A stretch of 64,000 nt of DNA, taken from assembly GCA_930367205.1 (NCBI GenBank), contig OV884013.1, positions 116,460,869 to 116,524,868 of the forward strand, in the 5' to 3' direction. Position 1 is the first letter of the stretch. Each line of letters begins with the position of its first letter. The notes beneath the pieces were generated by a model, which was not told the DNA's origin, made no database searches, and was given only the letters and a program-made list of their open reading frames with translations. This DNA comes from Acanthosoma haemorrhoidale (Eukaryota > Arthropoda > Insecta > Hemiptera > Acanthosomatidae). The position numbers and the translations under genes are program-made. Shown here piece by piece: positions 51,104 to 64,000 of this stretch.

Positions 51104-52751
51104 TCCTGGTGTTTAAACAATCGTTTTATAAACAATTCTATGAAGGCATAACATTAAGTAGATATTAAGACAGCCACAGCAGGAGTCCCTCCATTGCTTT
51201 ACTATTTTACATATGATTGTGCCAATAATGATGTGTGATATAGTGATTATTAATAACTAATGTAAAATAGTAACTTCATTGGTATTGAAATTATTTTAAA
51301 ATAAATATTAATTCATTTTTTTTTTTCATTTCAGGTGACAATTATCACTCCACGCGAGAGGTGAGATGCATGTTTTTTTAATTTTCAGCTCTTCGGAATT
51401 CCAGCTTCCACGTATTACATAAACACAAACACAATTTGACAAATTCTTTATTCTTAAAAAACAAAAACAAATGTGTTTGCTAATAGGAAGTTTTGCTTTT
51501 TAACAAAAAAATATATTCTTTACTTATTTAGTTCATTATATAAAGAAACTACTCATCTTTCATTTGACAAATAGAACAACAACAACAACAACGTTTGCAT
51601 TTATAAATTTTATTCTAAGATTAAGTAAGATACCGATTGGGAAATGTCACTATACATCATGATTCACATTTTAGTTCAAATAAATGATCATCAATTTTGA
51701 AAAAAAAAGAATGATATAGGTACTTATGGTAGGTAGATGTGAAATTTAATAGATTAGTTAAATATTTAGGTTTATTGCACACAGTAAATTCACAACTCCA
51801 CAGCTATTGAAGTTCAGAACTTAAGAAGAAAAATTGCACATTGCATGTTGGATTTTATGTTATCCTATGAAAAAAACTTTTTTTTCAGTTGAGCCTAACC
51901 CTTGACTAATAGTCTGGGGTAGGTGAATGTTCCCGGAGTATTCCGAGGAAGTGCGAAATTCCTCATTACATAAAGAATATTTATCAAGTCAAAACAGATG
52001 ATGTAGACCTTTTTTAAACATGCAATTATTAGTCACGAATTCTTTCTTTATTAACTTCATTATGTAAACAAACCAATCACCATTCAATTGACGAATATAA
52101 GAAAATGATTAGCATTTGTAGCTTTCGCCCTCAGATTAACTAAGACAATGGTTGGAAAATTAATCTGTAAATCTGGATTCACAGTTTAGCTAAAATTAAT
52201 CCTCATTAAATAGGGAATATAAATGATAGGTAATTATCACAGGGGTAAAATTTAATATAATAGTTAAATATTCTAGTTTATCGCACACTCTGTCAGTTGA
52301 CAATAATTACATATCGACCTACTGAACTTCAGAGCTTGAAGAAGCAATGTTGCATGCTGCATGTTGATTTTGTTTTGTTTATGTATTTTTTTCCAGTATG
52401 TTTTCAGGTTCAACTGTTAATAGCGGGAGTTATAATCCGTTTTGTACCGGTGGAATAGTATGATTTATAATTGTGTAGTTTAGTACTCGGAGTTAAAAGT
52501 GCCCTTTTAGGATTGATATTTTAATTTTTTTCCGCTGGATATCGTCAGTTCGAGTAACAACGTTGCTGCTCATCCATCACAAGGACTACAGAAGCTTGGA
52601 GTAAGTAAACTATTTATTTTTATTTTGGTGTATTTATAATTTAATAACTTACTCTACATATTTGGGTGTTTCTTCTTTATTAAAATGTGCAAAGATTTCG
52701 GTAATACTTTTAAATCTTAAGTCGATTGAAAAAATAAATTAGGTAGGGAGT
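51104..52751 (+). repeat. Array unit 25
   Basis: A 51335-51360 (Arg), C 52397-52457, B 52549-52600. Second copy of the unit 23 type. Confidence 0.95.
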
Positions 52752-54396
52752 TCCTGGTGTTTAAACAATCGTTTTATAAACAATTCTATGAAGGCATAAC
52801 ATTAAGTAGATATTAAGACAGCCACAGCAGGAGTCCCTCCATTGCTTTACTATTTTACATATGATTGTGCCAATAATGATGTGTGATATAGTGATTATTA
52901 ATAACTAATGTAAAATAGTAACTTCATTGGTATTGAAATTATTTTAAAATAAATATTAATTCATTTTTTTTTTTCATTTCAGGTGACAATTATCACTCCA
53001 CGCGAGAGGTGAGATGCATGTTTTTTTAATTTTCAGCTCTTCGGAATTCCAGCTTCCACGTATTACATAAACACAAACACAATTTGACAAATTCTTTATT
53101 CTTAAAAAACAAAAACAAATGTGTTTGCTAATAGGAAGTTTTGCTTTTTAACAAAAAAATATATTCTTTACTTATTTAGTTCATCATATAAAGAAACTAC
53201 TCATCTTTCATTTGACAAATAGAACAACAACAACAACGTTTGCATTTATAAATTTTATTCTAAGATTAAGTAAGATACCGATTGGGAAATGTCACTATAC
53301 ATCATGATTCACATTTTAGTTCAAATAAATGATCATCAATTTTGAAAAAAAAAGAATGATATAGGTACTTATGGTAGGTAGATGTGAAATTTAATAGATT
53401 AGTTAAATATTTAGGTTTATTGCACACAGTAAATTCACAACTCCACAGCTATTGAAGTTCAGAACTTAAGAAGAAAAATTGCACATTGCATGTTGGATTT
53501 TATGTTATCCTATGAAAAAAACTTTTTTTTCAGTGGAGCCTAACCCTTGACTAATAGTCTGGGGTAGGTGAATGTTCCCGGAGTATTCCGAGGAAGTGCG
53601 AAATTCCTCATTACATAAAGAATATTTATCAAGTCAAAACAGATGATGTAGACCTTTTTTAAACATGCAATTATTAGTCACGAATTCTTTCTTTATTAAC
53701 TTCATTATGTAAACAAACCAATCACCATTCAATTGACGAATATAAGAAAATGATTAGCATTTGTAGCTTTCGCCCTCAGATTAACTAAGACAATGGTTGG
53801 AAAATTAATCTGTAAATCTGGATTCACAGTTTAGCTAAAATTAATCCTCATTAAATAGGGAATATAAATGATAGGTAATTATCACAGGGGTAAAATTTAA
53901 TATAATAGTTAAATATTCTAGTTTATCGCACACTCTGTCAGTTGACAATAATTACATATCGACCTACTGAACTTCAGAGCTTGAAGAAGCAATGTTGCAT
54001 GCTGCATGTTGATTTTGTTTTGTTTATGTATTTTTTTCCAGTATGTTTTCAGGTTCAACTGTTAATAGCGGGAGTTATAATCCGTTTTGTACCGGTGGAA
54101 TAGTATGATTTATAATTGTGTAGTTTAGTACTCGGAGTTAAAAGTGCCCTTTTAGGATTGATATTTTAATTTTTTTCCGCTGGATATCGTCAGTTCGAGT
54201 AACAACGTTGCTGCTCATCCATCACAAGGACTACAGAAGCTTGGAGTAAGTAAACTATTTATTTTTATTTTGGTGTATTTATAATTTAATAACTTACTCT
54301 ACATATTTGGGTGTTTCTTCTTTATTAAAATGTGCAAAGATTTCGGTAATACTTTTAAATCTTAAGTCGATTGAAAAAAGAAATTAGGTAGGGAGT
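52752..54396 (+). repeat. Array unit 26
   Basis: A 52983-53008 (Arg), C 54042-54102, B 54194-54245. Second copy of the unit 24 type. Confidence 0.95.
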
Positions 54397-56043
54397 TCCT
54401 GGTGTTTAAACAATCGTTTTATAAACAATTCTATGAAGGCATAACATTAAGTAGATATTAAGACAGCCACAGCAGGAGTCCCTCCATTGCTTTACTATTT
54501 TACATATGATTGTGCCAATAATGATGTGTGATATAGTGATTATTAATAACTAATGTAAAATAGTAACTTCATTGGTATTGAAATTATTTTAAAATAAATA
54601 TTAATTCATTTTTTTTTTTCATTTCAGGTGACAATTATCACTCCACGCGAGAGGTGAGATGCATGTTTTTTTAATTTTCAGCTCTTCGGAATTCCAGCTT
54701 CCACGTATTACATAAACACAAACACAATTTGACAAATTCTTTATTCTTAAAAAACAAAAACAAATGTGTTTGCTAATAGGAAGTTTTGCTTTTTAACAAA
54801 AAAATATATTCTTTACTTATTTAGTTCATTATATAAAGAAACTACTCATCTTTCATTTGACAAATAGAACAACAACAACAACAACGTTTGCATTTATAAA
54901 TTTTATTCTAAGATTAAGTAAGATACCGATTGGGAAATGACACTATACATCATGATTCACATTTTAGTTCAAATAAATGATCACCAATTTTGAAAAAAAA
55001 AGAATGATATAGGTACTTATGGTAGGTAGATGTGAAATTTAATAGATTAGTTAAATATTTAGGTTTATTGCACACAGTAAATTCACAACTCCACAGCTAT
55101 TGAAGTTCAGAACTTAGAAGAAAAATTGCACATTGCATGTTGGATTTTATGTTATCCTATGAAAAAAACTTTTTTTTCGGTGGAGCCTAACCCTTGACTA
55201 ATAGTCTGGGGTAGGTGAATGTTCCCGGAGTATTCCGAGGAAGTGCGAAATTCCTCATTACATAAAGAATATTTATCAAGTCAAAACAGATGATGTAGAC
55301 CTTTTTTAAACATGCAATTATTAGTCACGAATTCTTTCTTTATTAACTTCATTATGTAAACAAACCAATCACCATTCAATTGACGAATATAAGAAAATGA
55401 TTAGCATTTGTAGCTTTCGCCCTCAGATTAACTAAGACAATGGTTGGAAAATTAATCTGTAAATCTGGATTCACAGTTTAGCTAAAATTAATCCTCATTA
55501 AATAGGGAATATAAATGATAGGTAATTATCACAGGGGTAAAATTTAATATAATAGTTAAATATTCTAGTTTATCGCACACTCTGTCAGTTGACAATAATT
55601 ACATATCGACCTACTGAACTTCAGAGCTTGAAGAAGCAATGTTGCATGCTGCATGTTGATTTTGTTTTGTTTATGTATTTTTTTCCAGTATGTTTTCAGG
55701 TTCAACTGTTAATAGCGGGAGTTATAATCCGTTTTGTACCGGTGGAATAGTATGATTTATAATTGTGTAGTTTAGTACTCGGAGTTAAAAGTGCCCTTTT
55801 AGGATTGATATTTTAATTTTTTTCCGCTGGATATCGTCAGTTCGAGTAACAACGTTGCTGCTCATCCATCACAAGGACTACAGAAGCTTGGAGTAAGTAA
55901 ACTATTTATTTTTATTTTGGTGTATTTATAATTTAATAACTTACTCTACATATTTGGGTGTTTCTTCTTTATTAAAATGTGCAAAGATTTCGGTAATACT
56001 TTTAAATCTTAAGTCGATTGAAAAAAGAAATTAGGTAGGGAGT
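54397..56043 (+). repeat. Array unit 27
   Basis: A 54628-54653 (Arg), C 55689-55749, B 55841-55892. The D acceptor is lost (tttcggtggag). cagaacttagaag and gatcaccaatttt are present. Confidence 0.95.
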
Positions 56044-57691
56044 TCCTGGTGTTTAAACAATCGTTTTATAAACAATTCTATGAAGGCATAACATTAAGTA
56101 GATATTAAGACAGCCACAGCAGGAGTCCCTCCATTGCTTTACTATTTTACATATGATTGTGCCAATAATGATGTGTGATATAGTGATTATTAATAACTAA
56201 TGTAAAATAGTAACTTCATTGGTATTGAAATTATTTTAAAATAAATATTAATTCATTTTTTTTTTTCATTTCAGGTGACAATTATCACTCCACGCGAGAG
56301 GTGAGATGCATGTTTTTTTAATTTTCAGCTCTTCGGAATTCCAGCTTCCACGTATTACATAAACACAAACACAATTTGACAAATTCTTTATTCTTAAAAA
56401 ACAAAAACAAATGTGTTTGCTAATAGGAAGTTTTGCTTTTTAACAAAAAAATATATTCTTTACTTATTTAGTTCATTATATAAAGAAACTACTCATCTTT
56501 CATTTGACAAATAGAACAACAACAACAACAACGTTTGCATTTATAAATTTTATTCTAAGATTAAGTAAGATACCGATTGGGAAATGACACTATACATCAT
56601 GATTCACATTTTAGTTCAAATAAATGATCACCAATTTTGAAAAAAAAAGAATGATATAGGTACTTATGGTAGGTAGATGTGAAATTTAATAGATTAGTCA
56701 AATATTTAGGTTTATTGCACACAGTAAATTCACAACTCCACAGCTATTGAAGTTCAGAACTTAAGAAGAAAAATTGCACATTGCATGTTGGATTTTATGT
56801 TATCCTATGAAAAAAACTTTTTTTTCAGTGGAGCCTAACCCTTGACTAATAGTCTGGGGTAGGTGAATGTTCCCGGAGTATTCCGAGGAAGTGCGAAATT
56901 CCTCATTACATAAAGAATATTTATCAAGTCAAAACAGATGATGTAGACCTTTTTTAAACATGCAATTATTAGTCACGAATTCTTTCTTTATTAACTTCAT
57001 TATGTAAACAAACCAATCACCATTCAATTGACGAATATAAGAAAATGATTAGCATTTGTAGCTTTCGCCCTCAGATTAACTAAGACAATGGTTTGAAAAT
57101 TAATCTGTAAATCTGGATTCACAGTTTAGCTAAAATTAATCCTCATTAAATAGGGAATATAAATGATAGGTAATTATCACAGGGGTAAAATTTAATATAA
57201 TAGTTAAATATTCTAGTTTATCGCACACTCTGTCAGTTGACAATAATTACATATCGACCTACTGAACTTCAGAGCTTGAAGAAGCAATGTTGCATGCTGC
57301 ATGTTGATTTTGTTTTGTTTATGTATTTTTTTCCAGTATGTTTTCAGGTTCAACTGTTAATAGCGGGAGTTATAATCCGTTTTGTACCGGTGGAATAGTA
57401 TGATTTATAATTGTGTGGTTTAGTACTCGGAGTTAAAAGTGCCCTTTTAGGATTGATATTTTATTTTTTTTCCGCTGGATATCGTCAGTTCGAGTAACAA
57501 CGTTGCTGCTCATCCATCACAAGGACTACAGAAGCTTGGAGTAAGTAAACTATTTATTTTTATTTTGGTGTATTTATAATTTAATAACTTACTCTACATA
57601 TTTGGGTGTTTCTTCTTTATTAAAATGTGCAAAGATTTCGGTAATACTTTTAAATCTTAAGTCGATTGAAAAAAGAAATTAGGTAGGGAGT
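56044..57691 (+). repeat. Array unit 28
   Basis: A 56275-56300 (Arg), C 57337-57397, B 57489-57540. gattagtcaaat, caatggtttgaaaat and gtgtggtttag are present. Confidence 0.95.
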
Positions 57692-59338
57692 TCCTGGTGT
57701 TTAAACAATCGTTTTATAAACAATTCTATGAAGGCATAACATTAAGTAGATATTAAGACAGCCACAGCAGGAGTCCCTCCATTGCTTTACTATTTTACAT
57801 ATGATTGTGCCAATAATGATGTGTGATATAGTGATTATTAATAACTAATGTAAAATAGTAACTTCATTGGTATTGAAATTATTTTAAAATAAATATTAAT
57901 TCATTTTTTTTTTTCATTTCAGGTGACAATTATCACTCCACGCGAGAGGTGAGATGCATGTTTTTTTAATTTTCAGCTCTTCGGAATTCCAGCTTCCACG
58001 TATTACATAAACACAAACACAATTTGACAAATTCTTTATTCTTAAAAAACAAAAACAAATGTGTTTGCTAATAGGAAGTTTTGCTTTTTAACAAAAAAAT
58101 ATATTCTTTACTTATTTAGTTCATTATATAAAGAAACTACTCATCTTTCATTTGACAAATAGAACAACAACAACAACAACGTTTGCATTTATAAATTTTA
58201 TTCTAAGATTAAGTAAGATACCGATTGGGAAATGACACTATACATCATGATTCACATTTTAGTTCAAATAAATGATCACCAATTTTGAAAAAAAAAGAAT
58301 GATATAGGTACTTATGGTAGGTAGATGTGAAATTTAATAGATTAGTTAAATATTTAGGTTTATTGCACACAGTAAATTCACAACTCCACAGCTATTGAAG
58401 TTCAGAACTTAGAAGAAAAATTGCACATTGCATGTTGGATTTTATGTTATCCTATGAAAAAAACTTTTTTTTCGGTGGAGCCTAACCCTTGACTAATAGT
58501 CTGGGGTAGGTGAATGTTCCCGGAGTATTCCGAGGAAGTGCGAAATTCCTCATTACATAAAGAATATTTATCAAGTCAAAACAGATGATGTAGACCTTTT
58601 TTAAACATGCAATTATTAGTCACGAATTCTTTCTTTATTAACTTCATTATGTAAACAAACCAATCACCATTCAATTGACGAATATAAGAAAATGATTAGC
58701 ATTTGTAGCTTTCGCCCTCAGATTAACTAAGACAATGGTTGGAAAATTAATCTGTAAATCTGGATTCACAGTTTAGCTAAAATTAATCCTCATTAAATAG
58801 GGAATATAAATGATAGGTAATTATCACAGGGGTAAAATTTAATATAATAGTTAAATATTCTAGTTTATCGCACACTCTGTCAGTTGACAATAATTACATA
58901 TCGACCTACTGAACTTCAGAGCTTGAAGAAGCAATGTTGCATGCTGCATGTTGATTTTGTTTTGTTTATGTATTTTTTTCCAGTATGTTTTCAGGTTCAA
59001 CTGTTAATAGCGGGAGTTATAATCCGTTTTGTACCGGTGGAATAGTATGATTTATAATTGTGTAGTTTAGTACTCGGAGTTAAAAGTGCCCTTTTAGGAT
59101 TGATATTTTAATTTTTTTCCGCTGGATATCGTCAGTTCGAGTAACAACGTTGCTGCTCATCCATCACAAGGACTACAGAAGCTTGGAGTAAGTAAACTAT
59201 TTATTTTTATTTTGGTGTATTTATAATTTAATAACTTACTCTACATATTTGGGTGTTTCTTCTTTATTAAAATGTGCAAAGATTTCGGTAATACTTTTAA
59301 ATCTTAAGTCGATTGAAAAAAGAAATTAGGTAGGGAGT
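57692..59338 (+). repeat. Array unit 29
   Basis: A 57923-57948 (Arg), C 58984-59044, B 59136-59187. Same type as unit 27, with the D acceptor lost. Confidence 0.95.
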
Positions 59339-60986
59339 TCCTGGTGTTTAAACAATCGTTTTATAAACAATTCTATGAAGGCATAACATTAAGTAGATAT
59401 TAAGACAGCCACAGCAGGAGTCCCTCCATTGCTTTACTATTTTACATATGATTGTGCCAATAATGATGTGTGATATAGTGATTATTAATAACTAATGTAA
59501 AATAGTAACTTTATTGGTATTGAAATTATTTTAAAATAAATATTAATTCATTCTTTTTTTTCATTTCAGGTGACAATTATCACTCCACGCGAGAGGTGAG
59601 ATGCATGTTTTTTTAATTTTCAGCTCTTCGGAATTCCAGCTTCCACGTATTACATAAACACAAACACAATTTGACAAATTCTTTATTCTTAAAAAACAAA
59701 AACAAATGTGTTTGCTAATAGGAAGTTTTGCTTTTTAACAAAAAAATATATTCTTTACTTATTTAGTTCATTATATAAAGAAACTACTCATCTTTCATTT
59801 GACAAATAGAACAACAACAACAACAACGTTTGCATTTATAAATTTTATTCTAAGATTAAGTAAGATACCGATTGGGAAATGACACTATACATCATGATTC
59901 ACATTTTAGTTCAAATAAATGATCACCAATTTTGAAAAAAAAAGAATGATATAGGTACTTATGGTAGGTAGATGTGAAATTTAATAGATTAGTCAAATAT
60001 TTAGGTTTATTGCACACAGTAAATTCACAACTCCACAGCTATTGAAGTTCAGAACTTAAGAAGAAAAATTGCACATTGCATGTTGGATTTTATGTTATCC
60101 TATGAAAAAAACTTTTTTTTCAGTGGAGCCTAACCCTTGACTAATAGTCTGGGGTAGGTGAATGTTCCCGGAGTATTCCGAGGAAGTGCGAAATTCCTCA
60201 TTACATAAAGAATATTTATCAAGTCAAAACAGATGATGTAGACCTTTTTTAAACATGCAATTATTAGTCACGAATTCTTTCTTTATTAACTTCATTATGT
60301 AAACAAACCAATCACCATTCAATTGACGAATATAAGAAAATGATTAGCATTTGTAGCTTTCGCCCTCAGATTAACTAAGACAATGGTTTGAAAATTAATC
60401 TGTAAATCTGGATTCACAGTTTAGCTAAAATTAATCCTCATTAAATAGGGAATATAAATGATAGGTAATTATCACAGGGGTAAAATTTAATATAATAGTT
60501 AAATATTCTAGTTTATCGCACACTCTGTCAGTTGACAATAATTACATATCGACCTACTGAACTTCAGAGCTTGAAGAAGCAATGTTGCATGCTGCATGTT
60601 GATTTTGTTTTGTTTATGTATTTTTTTCCAGTATGTTTTCAGGTTCAACTGTTAATAGCGGGAGTTATAATCCGTTTTGTACCGGTGGAATAGTATGATT
60701 TATAATTGTGTGGTTTAGTACTCGGAGTTAAAAGTGCCCTTTTAGGATTGATATTTTATTTTTTTTCCGCTGGATATCGTCAGTTCGAGTAACAACGTTG
60801 CTGCTCATCCATCACAAGGACTACAGAAGCTTGGAGTAAGTAAACTATTTATTTTTATTTTGGTGTATTTATAATTTAATAACTTACTCTACATATTTGG
60901 GTGTTTCTTCTTTATTAAAATGTGCAAAGATTTCGGTAATACTTTTAAATCTTAAGTCGATTGAAAAAAGAAATTAGGTAGGGAGT
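59339..60986 (+). repeat. Array unit 30
   Basis: A 59570-59595 (Arg), C 60632-60692, B 60784-60835. Same type as unit 28. A C interrupts the T-run before A (attcttttttt), and gtaactttattgg is present. Confidence 0.95.
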
Positions 60987-62633
60987 TCCTGGTGTTTAAA
61001 CAATCGTTTTATAAACAATTCTATGAAGGCATAACATTAAGTAGATATTAAGACAGCCACAGCAGGAGTCCCTCCATTGCTTTACTATTTTACATATGAT
61101 TGTGCCAATAATGATGTGTGATATAGTGATTATTAATAACTAATGTAAAATAGTAACTTCATTGGTATTGAAATTATTTTAAAATAAATATTAATTCATT
61201 TTTTTTTTTCATTTCAGGTGACAATTATCACTCCACGCGAGAGGTGAGATGCATGTTTTTTTAATTTTCAGCTCTTCGGAATTCCAGCTTCCACGTATTA
61301 CATAAACACAAACACAATTTGACAAATTCTTTATTCTTAAAAAACAAAAACAAATGTGTTTGCTAATAGGAAGTTTTGCTTTTTAACAAAAAAATATATT
61401 CTTTACTTATTTAGTTCATTATATAAAGAAACTACTCATCTTTCATTTGACAAATAGAACAACAACAACAACAACGTTTGCATTTATAAATTTTATTCTA
61501 AGATTAAGTAAGATACCGATTGGGAAATGACACTATACATCATGATTCACATTTTAGTTCAAATAAATGATCACCAATTTTGAAAAAAAAAGAATGATAT
61601 AGGTACTTATGGTAGGTAGATGTGAAATTTAATAGATTAGTTAAATATTTAGGTTTATTGCACACAGTAAATTCACAACTCCACAGCTATTGAAGTTCAG
61701 AACTTAGAAGAAAAATTGCACATTGCATGTTGGATTTTATGTTATCCTATGAAAAAAACTTTTTTTTCGGTGGAGCCTAACCCTTGACTAATAGTCTGGG
61801 GTAGGTGAATGTTCCCGGAGTATTCCGAGGAAGTGCGAAATTCCTCATTACATAAAGAATATTTATCAAGTCAAAACAGATGATGTAGACCTTTTTTAAA
61901 CATGCAATTATTAGTCACGAATTCTTTCTTTATTAACTTCATTATGTAAACAAACCAATCACCATTCAATTGACGAATATAAGAAAATGATTAGCATTTG
62001 TAGCTTTCGCCCTCAGATTAACTAAGACAATGGTTGGAAAATTAATCTGTAAATCTGGATTCACAGTTTAGCTAAAATTAATCCTCATTAAATAGGGAAT
62101 ATAAATGATAGGTAATTATCACAGGGGTAAAATTTAATATAATAGTTAAATATTCTAGTTTATCGCACACTCTGTCAGTTGACAATAATTACATATCGAC
62201 CTACTGAACTTCAGAGCTTGAAGAAGCAATGTTGCATGCTGCATGTTGATTTTGTTTTGTTTATGTATTTTTTTCCAGTATGTTTTCAGGTTCAACTGTT
62301 AATAGCGGGAGTTATAATCCGTTTTGTACCGGTGGAATAGTATGATTTATAATTGTGTAGTTTAGTACTCGGAGTTAAAAGTGCCCTTTTAGGATTGATA
62401 TTTTAATTTTTTTCCGCTGGATATCGTCAGTTCGAGTAACAACGTTGCTGCTCATCCATCACAAGGACTACAGAAGCTTGGAGTAAGTAAACTATTTATT
62501 TTTATTTTGGTGTATTTATAATTTAATAACTTACTCTACATATTTGGGTGTTTCTTCTTTATTAAAATGTGCAAAGATTTCGGTAATACTTTTAAATCTT
62601 AAGTCGATTGAAAAAAGAAATTAGGTAGGGAGT
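60987..62633 (+). repeat. Array unit 31
   Basis: A 61218-61243 (Arg), C 62279-62339, B 62431-62482. Same type as units 27 and 29. The last complete unit in the window. Confidence 0.95.
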
Positions 62634-64000
62634 TCCTGGTGTTTAAACAATCGTTTTATAAACAATTCTATGAAGGCATAACATTAAGTAGATATTAAGA
62701 CAGCCACAGCAGGAGTCCCTCCATTGCTTTACTATTTTACATATGATTGTGCCAATAATGATGTGTGATATAGTGATTATTAATAACTAATGTAAAATAG
62801 TAACTTTATTGGTATTGAAATTATTTTAAAATAAATATTAATTCATTTTTTTTTTCATTTCAGGTGACAATTATCACTCCAGGCGAGAGGTGAGATGCAT
62901 GTTTTTTTAATTTTCAGCTCTTCGGAATTCCAGCTTCCACGTATTACATAAACACAAACACAATTTGACAAATTCTTTATTCTTAAAAAACAAAAACAAA
63001 TGTGTTTGCTAATAGGAAGTTTTGCTTTTTAACAAAAAAATATATTCTTTACTTATTTAGTTCATTATATAAAGAAACTACTCATCTTTCATTTGACAAA
63101 TAGAACAACAACAACAACAACGTTTGCATTTATAAATTTTATTCTAAGATTAAGTAAGATACCGATTTGGAAATGACACTATACATCATGATTCACATTT
63201 TAGTTCAAATAAATGATCACCAATTTTGAAAAAAAAAGAATGATATAGGTACTTTTGGTAGGTAGATGTGAAATTTAATAGATTAGTCAAATATTTAGGT
63301 TTATTGCACACAGTAAATTCACAACTCCACAGCTATTGAAGTTCAGAACTTAAGAAGAAAAATTGCACATTGCATGTTGGATTTTATGTTATCCTATGAA
63401 AAAAACTTTTTTTTCAGTGGAGCCTAACCCTTGACTAATAGTCTGGGGTAGGTGAATGTTCCCGGAGTATTCCGAGGAAGTGCGAAATTCCTCATTACAT
63501 AAAGAATATTTATCAAGTCAAAACAGATGATGTAGACCTTTTTTAAACATGCAATTATTAGTCACGAATTCTTTCTTTATTAACTTCATTATGTAAACAA
63601 ACCAATCACCATTCAATTGACGAATATAAGAAAATGATTAGCATTTGTAGCTTTCGCCCTCAGATTAACTAAGACAATGGTTTGAAAATTAATCTGTAAA
63701 TCTGGATTCACAGTTTAGCTAAAATTAATCCTCATTAAATAGGGAATATAAATGATAGGTAATTATCACAGGGGTAAAATTTAATATAATAGTTAAATAT
63801 TCTAGTTTATCGCACACTCTGTCAGTTGACAATAATTACATATCGACCTACTGAACTTCAGAGCTTGAAGAAGCAATGTTGCATGCTGCATGTTGATTTT
63901 GTTTTGTTTATGTATTTTTTCCCAGTATGTTTTCAGGTTCAACTGTTAATAGCGGGAGTTATAATCCGTTTTGTACCGGTGGAATAGTATGATTTATAAT
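62634..64000 (+). repeat. Array unit 32 (cut by window end)
   Basis: A 62864-62889, C 63926-63986; B lies beyond the window. Exon A is Gly7 again but keeps the gtgaga donor. It otherwise resembles units 28 and 30 (gattagtcaaat, caatggtttgaaaat). Private changes include ccgatttggaaatg, gtacttttggtagg and tttttcccag before C. Confidence 0.95.
62864..62889 (+). CDS. Exon A of unit 32, Gly codon with the GTGAGA donor
   Basis: It combines the Gly7 codon of units 1-19 with the donor of units 20-31. This is either a recombinant, a back-mutation, or the ancestral intermediate before the Arg change. Confidence 0.6.

Larger units (their letters stand above)
11596..64000 (+). repeat. 52.4-kb tandem array of a 1.65-kb exon-bearing unit
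   Basis: Thirty-two head-to-tail units of 1,644-1,648 bp, the last cut by the window end. Units differ by only a few percent or less. Order within a unit is: post-B intron end, exon A (26 nt), intron half H2, decayed exon D (30 nt), intron half H1, exon C (61 nt), a 91-nt gap, exon B (52 nt), start of the next intron. All splice-like motifs are on the plus strand. No transposon interrupts it. Spliced A-B pairs keep frame through the whole array, giving 26 residues per unit. No long satellite-like simple repeats, rRNA, histone or tRNA sequences are present. The alternative view is a satellite derived from an exon-bearing segment and no longer expressed. Confidence 0.95.

Noticed and set aside
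11596..64000. CRISPR-like or satellite array reading
   Set aside because: The 1.65-kb period and splice motifs exclude CRISPR. A pure satellite would not be expected to hold a phase-neutral spliced frame, although a non-expressed exon-derived satellite remains possible.
11596..64000. rDNA, histone or tRNA gene array
   Set aside because: No rRNA core motifs, histone open frames or tRNA-like folds are visible in the unit.

Overview
This is AT-rich nuclear DNA from a eukaryote, almost certainly an animal. It has no bacterial-style gene layout and no long open frame on either strand. The recognisable coding signals are very short exons between canonical splice sites (polypyrimidine-AG acceptors, GTAAGT/GTAAGA donors). 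Small repeated exons in large AT-rich introns suggest a flatworm such as a trematode. That is a low-confidence guess, and I could not match any gene to a named family.

Layout. (1) 1-11595 is AT-rich non-coding or intronic sequence. It holds an old dispersed duplication (about 196-545 and 8925-9245), a GC-richer 250-base segment (about 3990-4240), a well-formed 61-nt exon called U (4762-4822), a strong hairpin (5779-5816), a tandem repeat of about 1.05 kb with two full copies, a third partial one and a decayed fourth (about 5840-9530), and two weak candidate exons. (2) From 11596 to the window end, 52.4 kb is one uninterrupted head-to-tail array of a 1,644-1,648 bp unit: 31 whole units and a truncated 32nd. 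The array runs off the right edge.

Each array unit carries three exon-like segments on the plus strand: A (26 nt), C (61 nt) and B (52 nt). They are individually out of phase. A+B is 78 nt and reads without a stop as a 26-residue repeat that returns to the same phase, so splicing A-B-A-B would give a Ser/Gly/Asn-containing tandem-repeat protein of about 800 residues from this window alone. A+C is 87 nt and also open (29 residues). C followed by B hits a stop at the third codon of B, so B and C can only be alternatives in any one unit. The upstream exon U has the length and phase of C, resembles both C and B at the codon level, and would splice in frame onto the first A. This makes U a likely non-amplified relative upstream of the array in the same gene.

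The array has layered history. Two introns inside the unit are diverged copies of each other, with a decayed exon D at the place corresponding to C. Units are amplified in pairs (3,292 bp, then 3,293 and 3,295 bp). A two-unit signature is repeated ten units downstream. At unit 20 exon A switches from Gly to Arg at residue 7 together with a GTAAGA to GTGAGA donor change, and unit 32 is a hybrid. No start codon exon, promoter, final exon or polyadenylation site could be identified, so the gene probably begins and ends outside what can be recognised here.
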